From Dipetalonema caudispina (Eukaryota; Nematoda; Chromadorea; Rhabditida; Onchocercidae): DNA of 64,000 nt. Every line of letters begins with the position of its first letter. Position 1 is the stretch's first letter. The translations under genes were made by a program, and so were the position numbers. The stretch spans positions 1-64,000 of the forward strand of contig JABVXV010000041.1 of the NCBI GenBank assembly GCA_013365325.1, written 5' to 3'. This document shows positions 39,701 to 51,800 of this stretch, one piece after another. The notes under the pieces were generated by a model. That model saw only the letters and a list, made by a program, of their open reading frames with translations, ran no database searches and had not been told where the DNA came from.

Positions 39701-40408
39701 CTTTTTTAGGAAAAAAGATAAAATAACACCTTGAATTGCATTCCTTCGACCAAAATTATATCTAATCCTTCACGATGGATTTCGCTAATTGGGGGATCAT
39801 AGTTATCCACTATGACATTGAGAAGTTGGAAACTTTGTTGGACACTTTCCATCGTTGGCTTTGATGTTCGTAGCATATTCATAATTTCCATCACACTTGG
39901 TTTGTTACATGAAATAAAAAGTGTTGGAGCCCGAAAAATGAAACAAGACAATATTGAGCACTGATCTTGAGACCTTCCAAAGCGGTGATATCGTACTACT
40001 GAGTCAAGCCGGAATACTTAAACCACATGCCAAATTACTGAACGGTTTGCAACACAACCGCAATTTAAGATATCAGTGAGTAACCAAATTCGAAACTCCA
40101 ATTCCATTTGAGCTAATACACTGAGGATTTAACAGTTCTAATACCAGACCAATATAAGGGAAAAGAGATAATTCATAGCGTGATTGTTGGCTTTATTTCA
40201 GTAAACGGCTAAAAATAAACGTACTAGAGGTTTGTTTGTGGTCGCGACATGCTAAACAGTTTACAGCTCGAGCTGAATAGACAGAGGTTTCTTCATTACT
40301 TGACGTTTCGCTATCGGATAAGCAACCGAATGGAGCTCGATGCGGTTGTTTAGTATGATACTTGTGTCGTTTTCCTTTTCGGCTTGTTCGTTTTCCCTTC
40401 TTGCCCAT
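36752..40408 (-). CDS. Divergent importin-alpha / karyopherin-alpha-like ARM-repeat protein
   Basis: Importin-alpha proteins are ARM-repeat adaptors that carry NLS cargo with importin-beta. Ten exons: 40265-40408, 39730-39960, 39425-39559, 39029-39262, 38791-38890, 38708-38730, 38485-38676, 37979-38164, 37233-37472 and 36752-37000, 577 residues. Exon 1 has a basic N-terminus (MGKKGKRTSRKGKRHKY) and then a Ser/Glu stretch. Alignment from memory matches importin-alpha from ARM1 (SVMEIMNMLRTSKPTMESV), through ALRNDIASWG and FLQDLCHHKPIPKFVLECV, to the C-terminal repeats (EACATLRLLSEVW; YISCAVALIHSVLKAC) and an acidic tail. The Trp/Asn positions that bind NLS peptides are nearly all replaced. Borders of exons 2, 5 and 6 are uncertain and one inferred intron is only 31 bases. 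A pseudogene or another ARM family member is possible. Confidence 0.72.
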
Positions 40409-42918
40409 AATTTACTTCGTCTTGCGATAAATGAAAAGCCTGAAGGAAGAAAAACATAAATAAAAGGGTCCTTCACGTTTATTATGATCATTCGTGTGCA
40501 TTTTGTTGAACACCAGTCAAAAAAATTTGAAATGCATTCAAATATCTTTAGTCGAATTTTCCTCAAATTTTCAATAGAAGGATCTTTGCCACTCCTTTAC
40601 ATTTGTACTGACCATTTTAGATGGCTTCGTACAGTTGTAGGACATTCAGCGCTATCATGAAAGATACGCTATCATACAAAGCTACAAAAACAAGCATCCT
40701 TCGCTCGAATAGAATCCAAAATTCACCCAATTATTTCAGAATCATTGCAAATGACAAATGGTATTGCTATTATCATAAAACAAACATTACTGAAGACAAA
40801 ACCCACAGCAATCACGCCACCACAATACTTCCTAAAGTTTTATCCAACTTTTTTCAAATGTTCCCATTTTCCAAATGTTTTAATTGACCCATTCTTTCAA
40901 TATTGGGAGAAGAAGTGTAGGAAAACTATGAAATTTGCAAGTTTTCGGTATAATTTCACCAAAGTTCCCTATAGATGAAGGAATATGAATCTATGCCACC
41001 ACGGAATCCATCATGGAACCACCATACTAGTAAACACGAGAAAAAAAAGATTAGCAGTTTTAGGTCAGTTGATCTAGAGTGACGTGACAATATACTATTA
41101 GCAGCCATTCTTGCTAATTTGCACGTAGATGGATGATCAATAAGCATAGTAGTAGCACTATGGGATGAGGATGAGATTTACCGGTAAGAGAACTTTGAGA
41201 GATCCCGGGATTGATCCAAAACTACTTATTAAAATTTTTAAACTACTCTTTTCCATACTTACTCTTGCCCCGGGAATAAATAGAATATTAATGGGTTTAT
41301 GTTGATATTTCATTTAAATGGATAGGATGTGACTGTGATGTTTATTCTCGAAAATCCATAATTGCCGGGAAAGAGCCGAGTGATCTTCTTCAGCTCTCAA
41401 ACTATCCAACTTCTCCATTACTAAATGTTTTTTAATGGAATTAATTTAATTTCTCCAATTAATTTCCACTTTGCCAATTATGCATGGGATCAATTTCAGC
41501 GTCAGTGCTTTTCAGTACCTCTTTTCACTTTTTTAAGTTTTCAAAATCTTTAAAAATGGACAACAAAACGCACATTGCATTTATTATTACTCAAAGGTCT
41601 TAGAGAAAGTTCGAGTGAACGAAGTTGATCTGATGATATGTATTGTTTTGTAGTAGACAAATCATAACACCATCTATCCTTTATTACTTCTTTGAATTTG
41701 TTCCATGAATTACTCATATATTTCTGAATGACCTTTACCTTCACAATTAATATTCAGCAAAAGAAGAACCTATTTTATCAATTCAATTGATTAAACTCTT
41801 TTTTGTAAACAGTGGTGCGCACATCGATTTCAACATCGTGTTTTGGCTGTTGTTATTTCAGAAAAAGATTAATTATTTTTAAGTTTTTCACTTCTTTCCC
41901 TTCAGCTCTCGAAAAAAAAAAGAAAAAAAAATTCAGAGGAATTTATGCTCACTACTAATATCTGAATTAGTATTACTTAATCATATTTAGTGATTTGAAT
42001 TCAACTCTGACAGAGTTCCAACAACTCTGAAAGGTCTCCTATTGTCTGATGATATTATAACAGCTTGTCCTGTGCTTTTCGATCTCCTACCACTTTCAAA
42101 CCCTTGCCTTATCAAATACGATTAATATTTCTATGACGGTAGCCAAGTAGTAACTTTCTTTTAAACTCCTTCGATAAATAAGAATGATTAAGAAGATAAA
42201 TTTGATGCAATTTCAATCCCAGAAGACAATTCTCAATCTATTCTTTTTGAAAGCAATTTTAAACGTTAAAAAGCCAATTTTATATGAAATAGAAGAAAAG
42301 TGCATGTAAACAATGCAATTGCGAACTCTCTGGCATGAATAATCATACATCCATTTAGTTATGTATATATATGAAGAAACCACATCCAGAATCAAAGTTA
42401 AAAATTATCCTTATTAGTAGTATTTATTTCTGAACCGTTAACTTCAGTGATTTCTTGCATCATTGATTGAATGTATGACCCATGAATGAAGAAGTGACCA
42501 AAACAGATAAAAGTAATATGGAACAAAATTAAGGAAGTGTTCTGACGGAATTCAAACAATTTACCGGTATATGTGTTCTTTGTTGCTCAAAAGCGGGGAA
42601 ATGCGGTATTTTGATTTTTCAATTCTATTACTGAACAGAATCTGTAAAAAGTGGCAATTCAATTGTATTGCAACATCTGATCGCCTGGTAAACTTCTGTA
42701 TAGATTGACGAGAATCTTCAACTGATATCATTTCTACGTTGAACAAGTCATATAAGTTCGAAAACTCCATTCAATTTCCATTACAATTGAGGAAGCCATT
42801 ACATAGTTTGTAACAAATTCATTTCCTGATATTCATGAACCAGTCGGATCAGTAATGGCAGAGATGAATTCGTCTCGCTATCGAAGGAAGGGAGCCAAAA
42901 TGCGATTGCATACATACC

Positions 42919-43041
42919 GATTGGATATGTCAGGCTTGCTAGATCGAAATTAGAGGATTCAGGATGATTATCCAATGGAAGATCGGTTGGTGAAGATAAG
43001 TGGGAGATGTGGTCCAATAAACTTTGCTCAGTGGTTGATGT
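42919..43041 (-). CDS. Doubtful minus-strand exon
   Basis: An open stretch encodes LSSPTDLPLDNHPESSNFDL and ASLTYPI, ends at a strong GTATGT donor and lies in a locally GC-richer block. It has no ATG, its acceptor is unclear, and no neighbouring exon in phase was found. It may be a fragment of an unmodelled gene or chance. Boundaries are approximate. Confidence 0.15.
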
Positions 43042-44435
43042 GTATCAGTGGCCTGGGACTTCGAAAAGGGGAGAGGTCATCGTAACATTGACAGCAGTGA
43101 TTACGAGAAATGTTATTGTACGACCTCACGGGCGATAAAAGATATTGATGAGGAATGATTAAATTAACAGTTATTTGAGAACCGATACATCAAGTGGCTT
43201 CAAAGGAATGAATGCGAGGAAGGATCAAAGGTGAGTCTGCTAAAGAAAGTGGGATGTGGTCAACTTGATACAAAATTCAAGTTAGTTTGGGGATTTATCA
43301 ATTTTATCAAGCCATTATTTACGAGTGTACTCCGTATTTATTTCATTTGACCATATATTTCTGCTTAACTCATCGGGATTTGTAAATCCTTAATGAATGT
43401 ATCCGAAACACTGATACGCCTGCTAATTTATTTAATATTCTTAATTCTCTGTTGTATTCGGATATATCGAAGCTCAGAGCATTTGTTAAGCAGATAAAGC
43501 CGAATATATTTTTTCACGTAATAGCTAGACGAATGAACTGCTCTGCTATCGAGTGAAATATTTATATACAGCAGTAGTGACTGAGTTTTCATCGTAGTGA
43601 GCAAAACTGTATTTCACTGTATTTCTCAGGAAGTATAACTTCGAATCTACTGTATTGAATTTTAAGTAATTTTTCATTTTAAGAATTCATATTATTCTTT
43701 CGTACTGGTAAGTGAGACGTATACACTTTTATTATCATGGATGACTTTGGAATCTTTTCAGGTTGTGTCATTTAGGGAACATGAATTTTTGCTGTGCAAG
43801 AAGGGAACATTTTGCTAGAGATGTTATATCACGCATTCCTACGTATTGCATCATTGCAATTCTGCAGTCATAAACTCGCCGTAATTTCACTTGATCATAT
43901 TGGAGAAGAGGTTTGCACTTTTCAAACTAACGGCAAATAACAGATCAGGTAGCATAACACTGATACAAAAAGAGTTGGAAGTTATCTTTATCCTCGTAAG
44001 TATAGCCACAAAAATCTTATAGCATAGGCCGTCGATTCTGTCCGTCTCTGTGCTGAGGAAATGATATATCATTGATGACTCATTGGTAGTTAATCACCCT
44101 CTCACATAGGTTCAGTTGAAGATGATTAATGCTCTTTTCTCAAAATGCTCTATCAAAGTACTGAATAGGTTTGAGATGTCTGAATGTTTCACCTGAACAT
44201 TGTAAAACTGTCTGTTCAAAATTCCACCGAACTATGAGAAACAAAAAATTTGAAAAACGAAGAGGTGAGAAAAATCTGATACTGTTTAGTATGAATTTAC
44301 TCAAAATATAGCAAAACGGCTCTAACGACAACTCCTGCTAATCACATTTTTAGTCACTCTTCCACTAGTGAAACGCTAAAAGTGATACTGTCGATGTGTA
44401 TTACCCAAAGAGTGGCAGATATTGCACTACCTGTT

Positions 44436-44657
44436 TTAGCGCTGTGGAGAAAGATTCAAATGTTCCGCTAATAACTTTTGATATGAGTTAATAGATTTTG
44501 TACTCAGTGGAACCAATGTAATACGCTGTTTATTGTCATAGTGTTGCATCTGCTGACCTGAATGTTTAACTGCGTCGGCCGATGGATAAATGACCAATGG
44601 GATTTCTGTTAACAAGGCAAACATTCTCATTACTAAATCTTTCCATCTTTTATCCCT
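44436..44657 (-). CDS. Possible terminal coding exon of an unidentified gene
   Basis: A 73-codon frame follows a TTTCCAG acceptor and ends in a stop. It encodes DKRWKDLVMRMFALLTEIPL, HSGQQMQHYDNKQRITLVPL and the end LLAEHLNLSPQR. The composition (few Phe/Ile/Asn runs, mixed charge) looks more like real protein than most frames nearby. No upstream exon with leftover phase 2 was found up to 45.9 kb, and no family was recognised. Confidence 0.25.
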   Translation of the reverse strand, partial: RDKRWKDLVMRMFALLTEIPLVIYPSADAVKHSGQQMQHYDNKQRITLVPLSTKSINSYQKLLAEHLNLSPQR

Positions 44658-45882
44658 GGAAATCATTTAGCATACACATAGACTATTTATAAAAGGAGTT
44701 GCACTTCATATACAGTTGAAATTACATTTCTATGAGTCGTTTCTTAAAAGTACACGATTTAGAATTATTAATAATAATAGGAAAATAATAAGGTGAAGGG
44801 GAACAAGCTGTCATCAGTGTGGAATCTCTAGCTTTTACCCTTTCCGGCTACTCCTTTTTCAGCATATTAGGCATTGATATATTCCTGATTCTCCGCACTA
44901 CACCTTTTCTTTCAACCTTTGAACTTAAATTTATAACCATAGGAATGTTTCGTTGTTAGAATGCAAAATTACACGGTAGTTTAGCATTTTAAATATCACC
45001 GCTAATAGTACTGCTATTTGCGTCATATAAATGTTTTTGTGTGTTGAAGTGCTGAAAAGAAGATCGTAATCCTATGAAGTCATTTGCAATATTGATTTTA
45101 AATTTGCGATATTCACGACAATGCATAAACAAATACACATAAACCTAGTGGTGACTGTTTGCATTACTTAGGTATCAATGTTCTCAATTGTACTGTTTGT
45201 TTTGTTGCTGTTACTTTGTTTATATCCTTTGGTAAGCTTTTTCGCATTTGTGTCGTTTCTGTATGAGGTGTTCCAGTTGTCCTGTGAACATTTTAAGATG
45301 AAGTTGGTATACTGACAGATTGCATGGAGATCAGGATTTCTGACCTCAGTCTGTATGTATGGTGATGTGTTTGGAATGTGGCATCAAGTGATTGTCATTT
45401 TCATTGTTACTGAGAGTGTATCTCGAAGGCAACTTTGTGAATTTTAATAAGTTGAAGGATTATGTTGTCATTTATTAGTTTCTCAAAATAAAAGTGGACT
45501 AATGCATAATGTCGGAGTGACTCCATAAAAATGTGAAAAGCACAGTGTAACAATGTTCTTGCATGAATCAACTCCCATTGTTTGGATTTATAAGTATTCC
45601 TTTATTTTTCTCTTCGAATTATCGTTTTGAATTGTTCATGTATAATTCAGCAATTGGCGCAATAAATATTTGTGTCTTTATGTCTACTCGTCGCTAAATT
45701 TGTTGGTGACATATCAAAATTTCAGAGCCAAGTCTCGAATACTTTGCTTGAATGGAGGCAATAGCTTACACGCATTGCGGTTTTTTATTTTCAAATGATG
45801 TTAATACTGGTGCAATTTCTGTACTAATGAGGAGATGGTGAAAGGTCTGGGAGTTATTTATTTATGATAGTTTTATGATTTC

Positions 45883-45884
45883 AG
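45883..45884 (+). promoter_or_regulatory. Probable trans-splice acceptor directly before the VAMP ATG
   Basis: TGATTTCAG abuts the start codon with no intervening base. Such zero-length or very short 5' UTRs are common on trans-spliced nematode mRNAs. If it were a cis acceptor there should be an upstream 5' exon, and none is evident. Confidence 0.55.
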
Positions 45885-46677
45885 ATGGATCATGGAAATG
45901 AAGGAGTGGGGACAGGCAGGCTTGCAACTATTCGACAACAAGTTGAGAGTGTAAGGGAGGTTAGTTCGTGCTATTTTTGAAGTTCCTTTAAGCGTCACTG
46001 TGTGGAGAGCGGTTCATTATGAACTTTGTTCTGAGACTCGTGGAAAGAGTTACAATTTCCGCAACTTTACTAGTTGTCCTGAATATCTTTGCCAAATTAC
46101 CTTTCCGGACTTTCTACAACGGTTTTTACTTGGTTCCATAGGATTTGTCATTTCAGGTGATGAATAATAATATGCAAAGGGTATTGGAAAGAGGTGAACA
46201 ATTGGAGAATATTGAGGGTAGGACGGAAGCACTCACTCAGTCAGTATGTTTTTTAGAACTGTAATATTTGTGCAAAAAATAGTTTCTGGTTAGGGATTGG
46301 CTTTAAGAAAGGTGCAGATTAACATAGCAAAGCTAATGTTTGAAGAGTTTTAAAAAAATTCACAGGGATTCAGGAAGAAATTTACCGAAAATGTTTGAAA
46401 AGTTTTCAATTAATTTATAGCACTTTAAAATTCCACTGACGTGTAACGGAAGTCCCCCATGACATCAGCTGATATTTAAGACCAATTAAGTTATCTGGTT
46501 TGAAAATTTTCTTTTTTACAGTCTCAAACCTTCCAATGGACAGCACGACGCGTTCAGCGTCGAATGTGTGTGAAAAGTGCAAAGTGGACTATTATCACTG
46601 TTATTTGTTTAATGATTGTTGCCGCTGCTGTCTTAGTTATTATGCTGAAGAACTCTGGCGCTTTTGGTCACTCTTGA
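45885..46677 (+). CDS. R-SNARE, short VAMP/synaptobrevin
   Basis: This tail-anchored vesicle SNARE pairs with syntaxin/SNAP-25-type partners in membrane fusion. Three exons: 45885-45959, 46157-46243 and 46522-46677, giving 105 residues. After a 15-residue lead, the SNARE motif runs from about 14 to 70 with VREVMNNNMQRVLERGEQLE (the zero-layer Arg lies in VLER) and TEALTQSSQTFQWTARRVQR. A basic juxtamembrane segment follows, then one transmembrane helix (about 77-96, TIITVICLMIVAAAVLVIML). A short luminal tail ends GAFGHS. There is no longin domain, so it is not VAMP7. The absence of a Pro-rich N-terminus argues against neuronal snb-1, and a VAMP8-like endosomal role is possible. All junctions are GT-AG and in phase. 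Confidence 0.93.
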
Positions 46678-48274
46678 TTGTGATTCTTATCGAAAGTTCG
46701 GACTGGATATATACGAGAAAATGAAGAAATTTAAGATTTACTTGCTGATGTTTTTCGTTACCCAAAATTCTTCGATAATGTATTTTTTTGCATTTATGTA
46801 AAAGGCATTTATTAATGTTAATAATCGTGACATAAGTTAACCACTCGTTCTTTAATAATGAGCTTTTTGTAGTAGCTGCATACATTCATCACACTGCCTC
46901 AGAGCATGCACCGGTTTATCTGGAATTGGCACATACCAAAAACTTACTATGACGAACTGATGATAGATTATTGATAAGTTATTTTATTGGCTGTTTGTAT
47001 ATGGTGTATTTGTAAACTTTTATGTGGCGCTTTTGTTTTTCATTAACTTTGAATTATACAGTTAGAAATGGTAACCATGATATTTCATAACTGCTGAAAA
47101 CCGTAACATATACGATGTTTTTTGCACGTGCACTACAAATTTTTCATGCGAAGTTATTATTTGTTACTTAAAGTTTATTTCAAATTATACTTTCATTAAA
47201 ATTACATATGCTGTGTTTCAGTTCCATTCCAGGGTCATACCTTGTTTGCTTCTACCGTTTCGTACTGAACCTAGCATACATCAACCTGTTTTTTTGAATT
47301 CAATTATTGGAGAGTATTTGTGTTTTGTGCCATCCACCACTCAATCCTTGCTTTTATTCATTAAACCTCCACTTCTCCTTTGAGCAGAAAATTGCGTCCA
47401 GCACTCTTTCATTGTCTTTAAGAAGGATTCCTACACTCTTCCTGGGCAAAACTTTATCCAGCTCGGGAATTTTAATCTTGATCAGAGAAGTTGAAAATCT
47501 AATCGTATATGGATAATTCTAACCGGAAAAGTGCCTTAAGATATGACTGGCGTATATCGGCAAAAGTCCATGCACGACACGAAATGCAGTCCTATTTGAT
47601 CTCCGATTTCGACATTTTCTTTCAATCAAAGTCATCTCCAACTTTATAGTTTTGGCCGCATGATGATTTTCGAACTTTTTTTCAATATGTAAATGCAAGA
47701 GAAAAGCAACAAGTCCTAGGAACTGTTCCGTTTCAAGCACATACATCACAACCTTCGATCGTAACGTTTACAACAACAGGAAGCTGATCATTTTTGCTAG
47801 TACCCTACAACATAATTGTATTTCTATGATGCTTAAGAACGCTACTTTCATTAGTAAGAAAGTGGGAAAAATTGCTACACATTCATACATCGCTGGAACA
47901 TAATAATTCATTCAGAAGTTTATTCTTTTAGACTTCCTTCCTTTGTTTTTTTTTCCTACAACTCTCAGATTCTACAACCCATCTGTTCTCTCACATCTGT
48001 TGAAGAAGCTGTACACATGTGCAGAAGTTTGAATATAGTGCACATTTATATTTATCATCGCAACAACTATAGAGACTGGCAATTCGTTATCGATTAAACA
48101 GCACCTCTGAACAGCTATTTATGAAGCGCATTCATTGCATTATGCACATGCAGTTTCTACCGTGTAGTACGTATTCCTTTTAATCGTATGCATCGCAAAA
48201 ACATTTCCCTGAATAATCGATCGTCCAGAATTAATTAACTTTTCATTAATTAATTGTAGAAAATCCTTGTCATT

Positions 48275-48309
<35 letters not shown>

Positions 48310-48834
48310 GCAGTTCAACCTATTCGTGTTTATATATTAACAAAACTGCCATCTTTACTATATCCGCTTTAACCTCTTTCTTTCTCACTTTTTCATCATT
48401 CTCTAATTCTTTTATCATGTTCATTTAGGACAGTTTATTCATTTAGTAGTTATTTCATGGATACACTTTCTCCTGATGGTTAAAGAATCTCCAGTTTTTC
48501 TTGTTTTATTGAATTTTCGTGGATTGTTTACATTTGAGTTTTGAAAATTTTAGATGTTGGTGTTATCGAATTTTGGCTTTCTCGAAATATTTTGCAAAAA
48601 TTTGGAAACAAATGTAAAGTCATTGGGGTGAATCTGTCCGTTCCGTAGTTCTTAGCTAAGCCATTTTTCTTTCTGAAAAGTCATTAGATTCCTCTATTAC
48701 GTGCTTCTCATTATTCAGTTTTTTCCTGAGCGCTCTTGATGATTTATTAGGCGATATTCCGTAGTTTAGTTCATTGCTATTTGCATTGTGTTGCCAATCA
48801 ATATATTTTCCCCAGAAAAAAAAAAAATGTTTAC
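46678..48834. other. Intergenic region between VAMP and PIEZO
   Basis: About 2.2 kb contains the VAMP 3' UTR on the left, a GA microsatellite and the 5' flank of PIEZO. Short frames in both directions have no splice or family support. Confidence 0.55.
48278..48306. repeat. (AG)n dinucleotide microsatellite
   Basis: About 14 uninterrupted AG copies lie in the PIEZO upstream flank, some 600 bases before the start codon. Confidence 0.95.
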
Positions 48835-48836
48835 AG
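48835..48836 (+). promoter_or_regulatory. Possible trans-splice acceptor of PIEZO
   Basis: ATGTTTACAG ends 63 bases before the ATG at 48900. The segment between has no upstream ATG in frame, which fits a 5' UTR beginning after a spliced leader. Confidence 0.4.
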
Positions 48837-48899
48837 GCGAAGCGATAAGAGCGGTGATTCCATTGGGATGATAAAATTAACCGACTACAAGAGTTAAAT

Positions 48900-51800
48900 A
48901 TGGCTTTTAATTTGCTGGAAACGATCTTATATCGCTTTGTTCTTCCGACAGCTTTGCTTACTGGTTTGTTTTTAAATTATCTGAGAACTTAAATGTAATT
49001 TGATTTTGAAGCGGGAGGTTGAATTCTAACATTGTAACATTTCAGACCACACGCTAGTGCTTACTAGTTGATCTTTTTGTGTCGTTTTCAGGGGCATTGA
49101 TTCGGCCAAGTTTTATTTCTATCATTTACGTTATTTTCGCCCTAATCGGTTCGCTTTTGGGATCAATACTGTCATCGGCTCCAGTTCAACGGACGCTTCG
49201 TGTTTATTTCATTTCCATCCTGCTAACAGCATTCCTTACTTCCATTGTTCAGTTGAGCTATCAGATTTATGAATCTATTTCCCAACCCAATATCGATGAA
49301 TACACGAAAACATGCAATACATCAGTTTTGAACTTCTGGTTGCGGCAAATTGGATTGATTAGGTACATATTGATTAGCTGATTGGTAATTAACCTCCAGT
49401 GAAATAATATTTGCGCAGATAAAATATCTATCTTATTAACCAGATACTTGTCAACGGTGTTGACTTTGTTCCCAGAGGATGTTGTTTGGAGTTAAATCTC
49501 TTTAATATTCCATTACTCTAATGGGATATGTTTCGAAGCAGAAATAAGATTCTGTACTCACAGTTACACTGGTTTTGTATTAATCGTAGTGAGTGCATTT
49601 ACGTACCTCAGCAATTTAATGCAATGAAAAGTGCTTCAATAATAGATCTTGCTTGCTACGTGAAGTTTTACTGATTAATCAGAACCAGATTAAAAGTGCA
49701 TGCATAGTACTTTTTTTGTGTTGGCTGAAATGTGTCTGTGTGATTTAAAGGAATGCCAATAATGGTTTTAACTACTGGATGAGTATCTTTCTTATAAAGT
49801 CATCTCATTAGGAAGCTAAAAGTGCCGCTCTAAACCACATGAAAAACACTGATTGTGGGGGAAGTTTCATATTCAATAAATTTGAAGTGTCATTTCATAA
49901 CTTTTCAGAATCAAACGTTATTCTGGCTTCGACACAATTCGTGTAGTGCTTCCTGAGTTCCTGGCATTTGCAGTTTCTCTTGCAGCTACTGTTTGTTGCC
50001 TTATTCATCGGAGTAATGATTCCAGGAGTGGCCATTGTACCGCTGACGTGCAACCAGTACGGGAAAGTTCAACGTAATACTTCTGCTCTTCTTCATCAAA
50101 TTATTTTAATGTATTTATCACACATTAGCCGTTAGATTTTGTCTTCTTTGTTTCAGCATTATTGAATCTGGGAAAGTAAGCATTTCTGAAGCAATGATTT
50201 TATCCTTGAAAAAACTCTCGGACGTTGGAGTGATTTTGGCTGTCGGTTTAGTTGGCATTTTTCAGGTAACTGAATTACATAAAAAGATTTGCAGTTAATT
50301 TTAATTTCTAGCCTGATTCAAATTTAAATGAAATGTAAACCTGGAATTCCTGTCCGAAATTAGAAGAAAATTATTCATTTCAATATTCTTTGTAGAAATT
50401 AAATGCACTGTTGGTTTTTTTTTCAGCCATGTATTCTCAGCTCCGTATATTTCATTACATTTCTCTTTGCTGCAACATGGTGGGCACTGTACAAACCTCT
50501 TCAGCGACATATTTTCAATACTCTTAAGCGTTTAGTCATCTGCTATTGCGCACTGCACTTCCTGTTGCTTTATATGTATCAAATACCATTCTTTCAAACC
50601 ATCATACCTGGACAATCACTGTTTGCTCGGTATGACTTTTATATGGTTCCTATCAAAAATGAATTTTTTCGTTCTACTGTATAATTTCGTTTTTTCCGGT
50701 GGTAAATTCTTTTCCCACTACTTTACCTGCTTGTATGGGTAGAAAAAAAGAAAAAAAAAAACTTCAATGCACTGGGACGCAAATCACAGACTGAGATATA
50801 AAGTGGTAATTAGTCCTCAAACTGTGTTATTCTTCCAGCAGTAATGGACACCAAAGCTTAACTAAGACATAGCATCAGTTCGCTTCGAAGTTTATGGTAT
50901 CGTGAATATATTTCCAAACTTAAAGGTTTTCAACTACTTTTTATTACAGTTTGTTTGGTTTTGTCCCAGTTCTGTACACGGATTGCAATGCGTGGTGGTC
51001 GTTGAGTGTCATTTCAGTTGACTATTGGACAGCATTTGCCAATATAATAGCTGTACTAGTTCTATATCATCTTTTGATCATACAATATAGTTTTACAAGA
51101 TATGGAATACATCGTGAATATAAGACTTGTGAAAGTACTGGAAGTAGCATGCACGAGGAGGTAAGAGCTCTTTCTAGTTGCTGTACAAAAGTTTTATCAA
51201 CGGTGTTCAGCTATTCATACACTTTTATTTATTTATTTTTTGGTTTTTGAACTTTCCATTGACTTCCTCGTTAATTTTCTTTAATAATTTTTCTAATAAT
51301 TATTTTTTTCCACTGGTTCAGTGTACTGATTTTTTTTAATTGTGAAGTATGTTTGTCTTCATTTTTGTCGTATGTTGCAATGCTGCTTGTTTTTCTTTGT
51401 TCCTATTTGAAGACTAATATGAAACGTTAGTAGACAGTGAAAGAAGTCTAAATTTCGAAGTTTATGATAGTTATTTTTTTCTTGCTTCCGGATATATCTT
51501 TTTCAAACCATCTCATATTTTCGAATCACTTTGTAGAACGTGGTTATGCCGAGGTACAGATCATTTCAAGGGGCAGGTGGTGATGCACATAATGAAAGGA
51601 CCAAAATGCGGCTTAATGAAAAAAGGAATGCTGCGGGGGAAAAGTGGTGTGATGACTCGGTAACCCATAATAAATAACTAATTGTTTCGGTTCAAATTTT
51701 CTAAGTTAATTTTCATTTAATATATGCTTTTGTTCGTTTAAACATCCTTCGATCTATCTTCGATTTATACGTTTTCCTTCTTTTTCATTATCCGTTCTGC

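Larger units (their letters stand above)
40409..45882. other. Intergenic region between the importin-like gene and the VAMP gene
   Basis: About 5.5 kb, mostly AT-rich without supported genes. Two minus-strand open patches (44436-44657 and about 42920-43040) are listed separately as doubtful exons. A short plus-strand frame at 45178 (MFSIVLFVLLLLLCLYPL followed by a GTAAGC donor) resembles a signal-peptide exon but has no partner exon. The VAMP 5' region should lie at the right end. Confidence 0.45.

Noticed and set aside
46640..46885. Minus-strand frame overlapping the VAMP 3' end
   Set aside because: It is antisense to the VAMP coding end and has no splice partners or family match.
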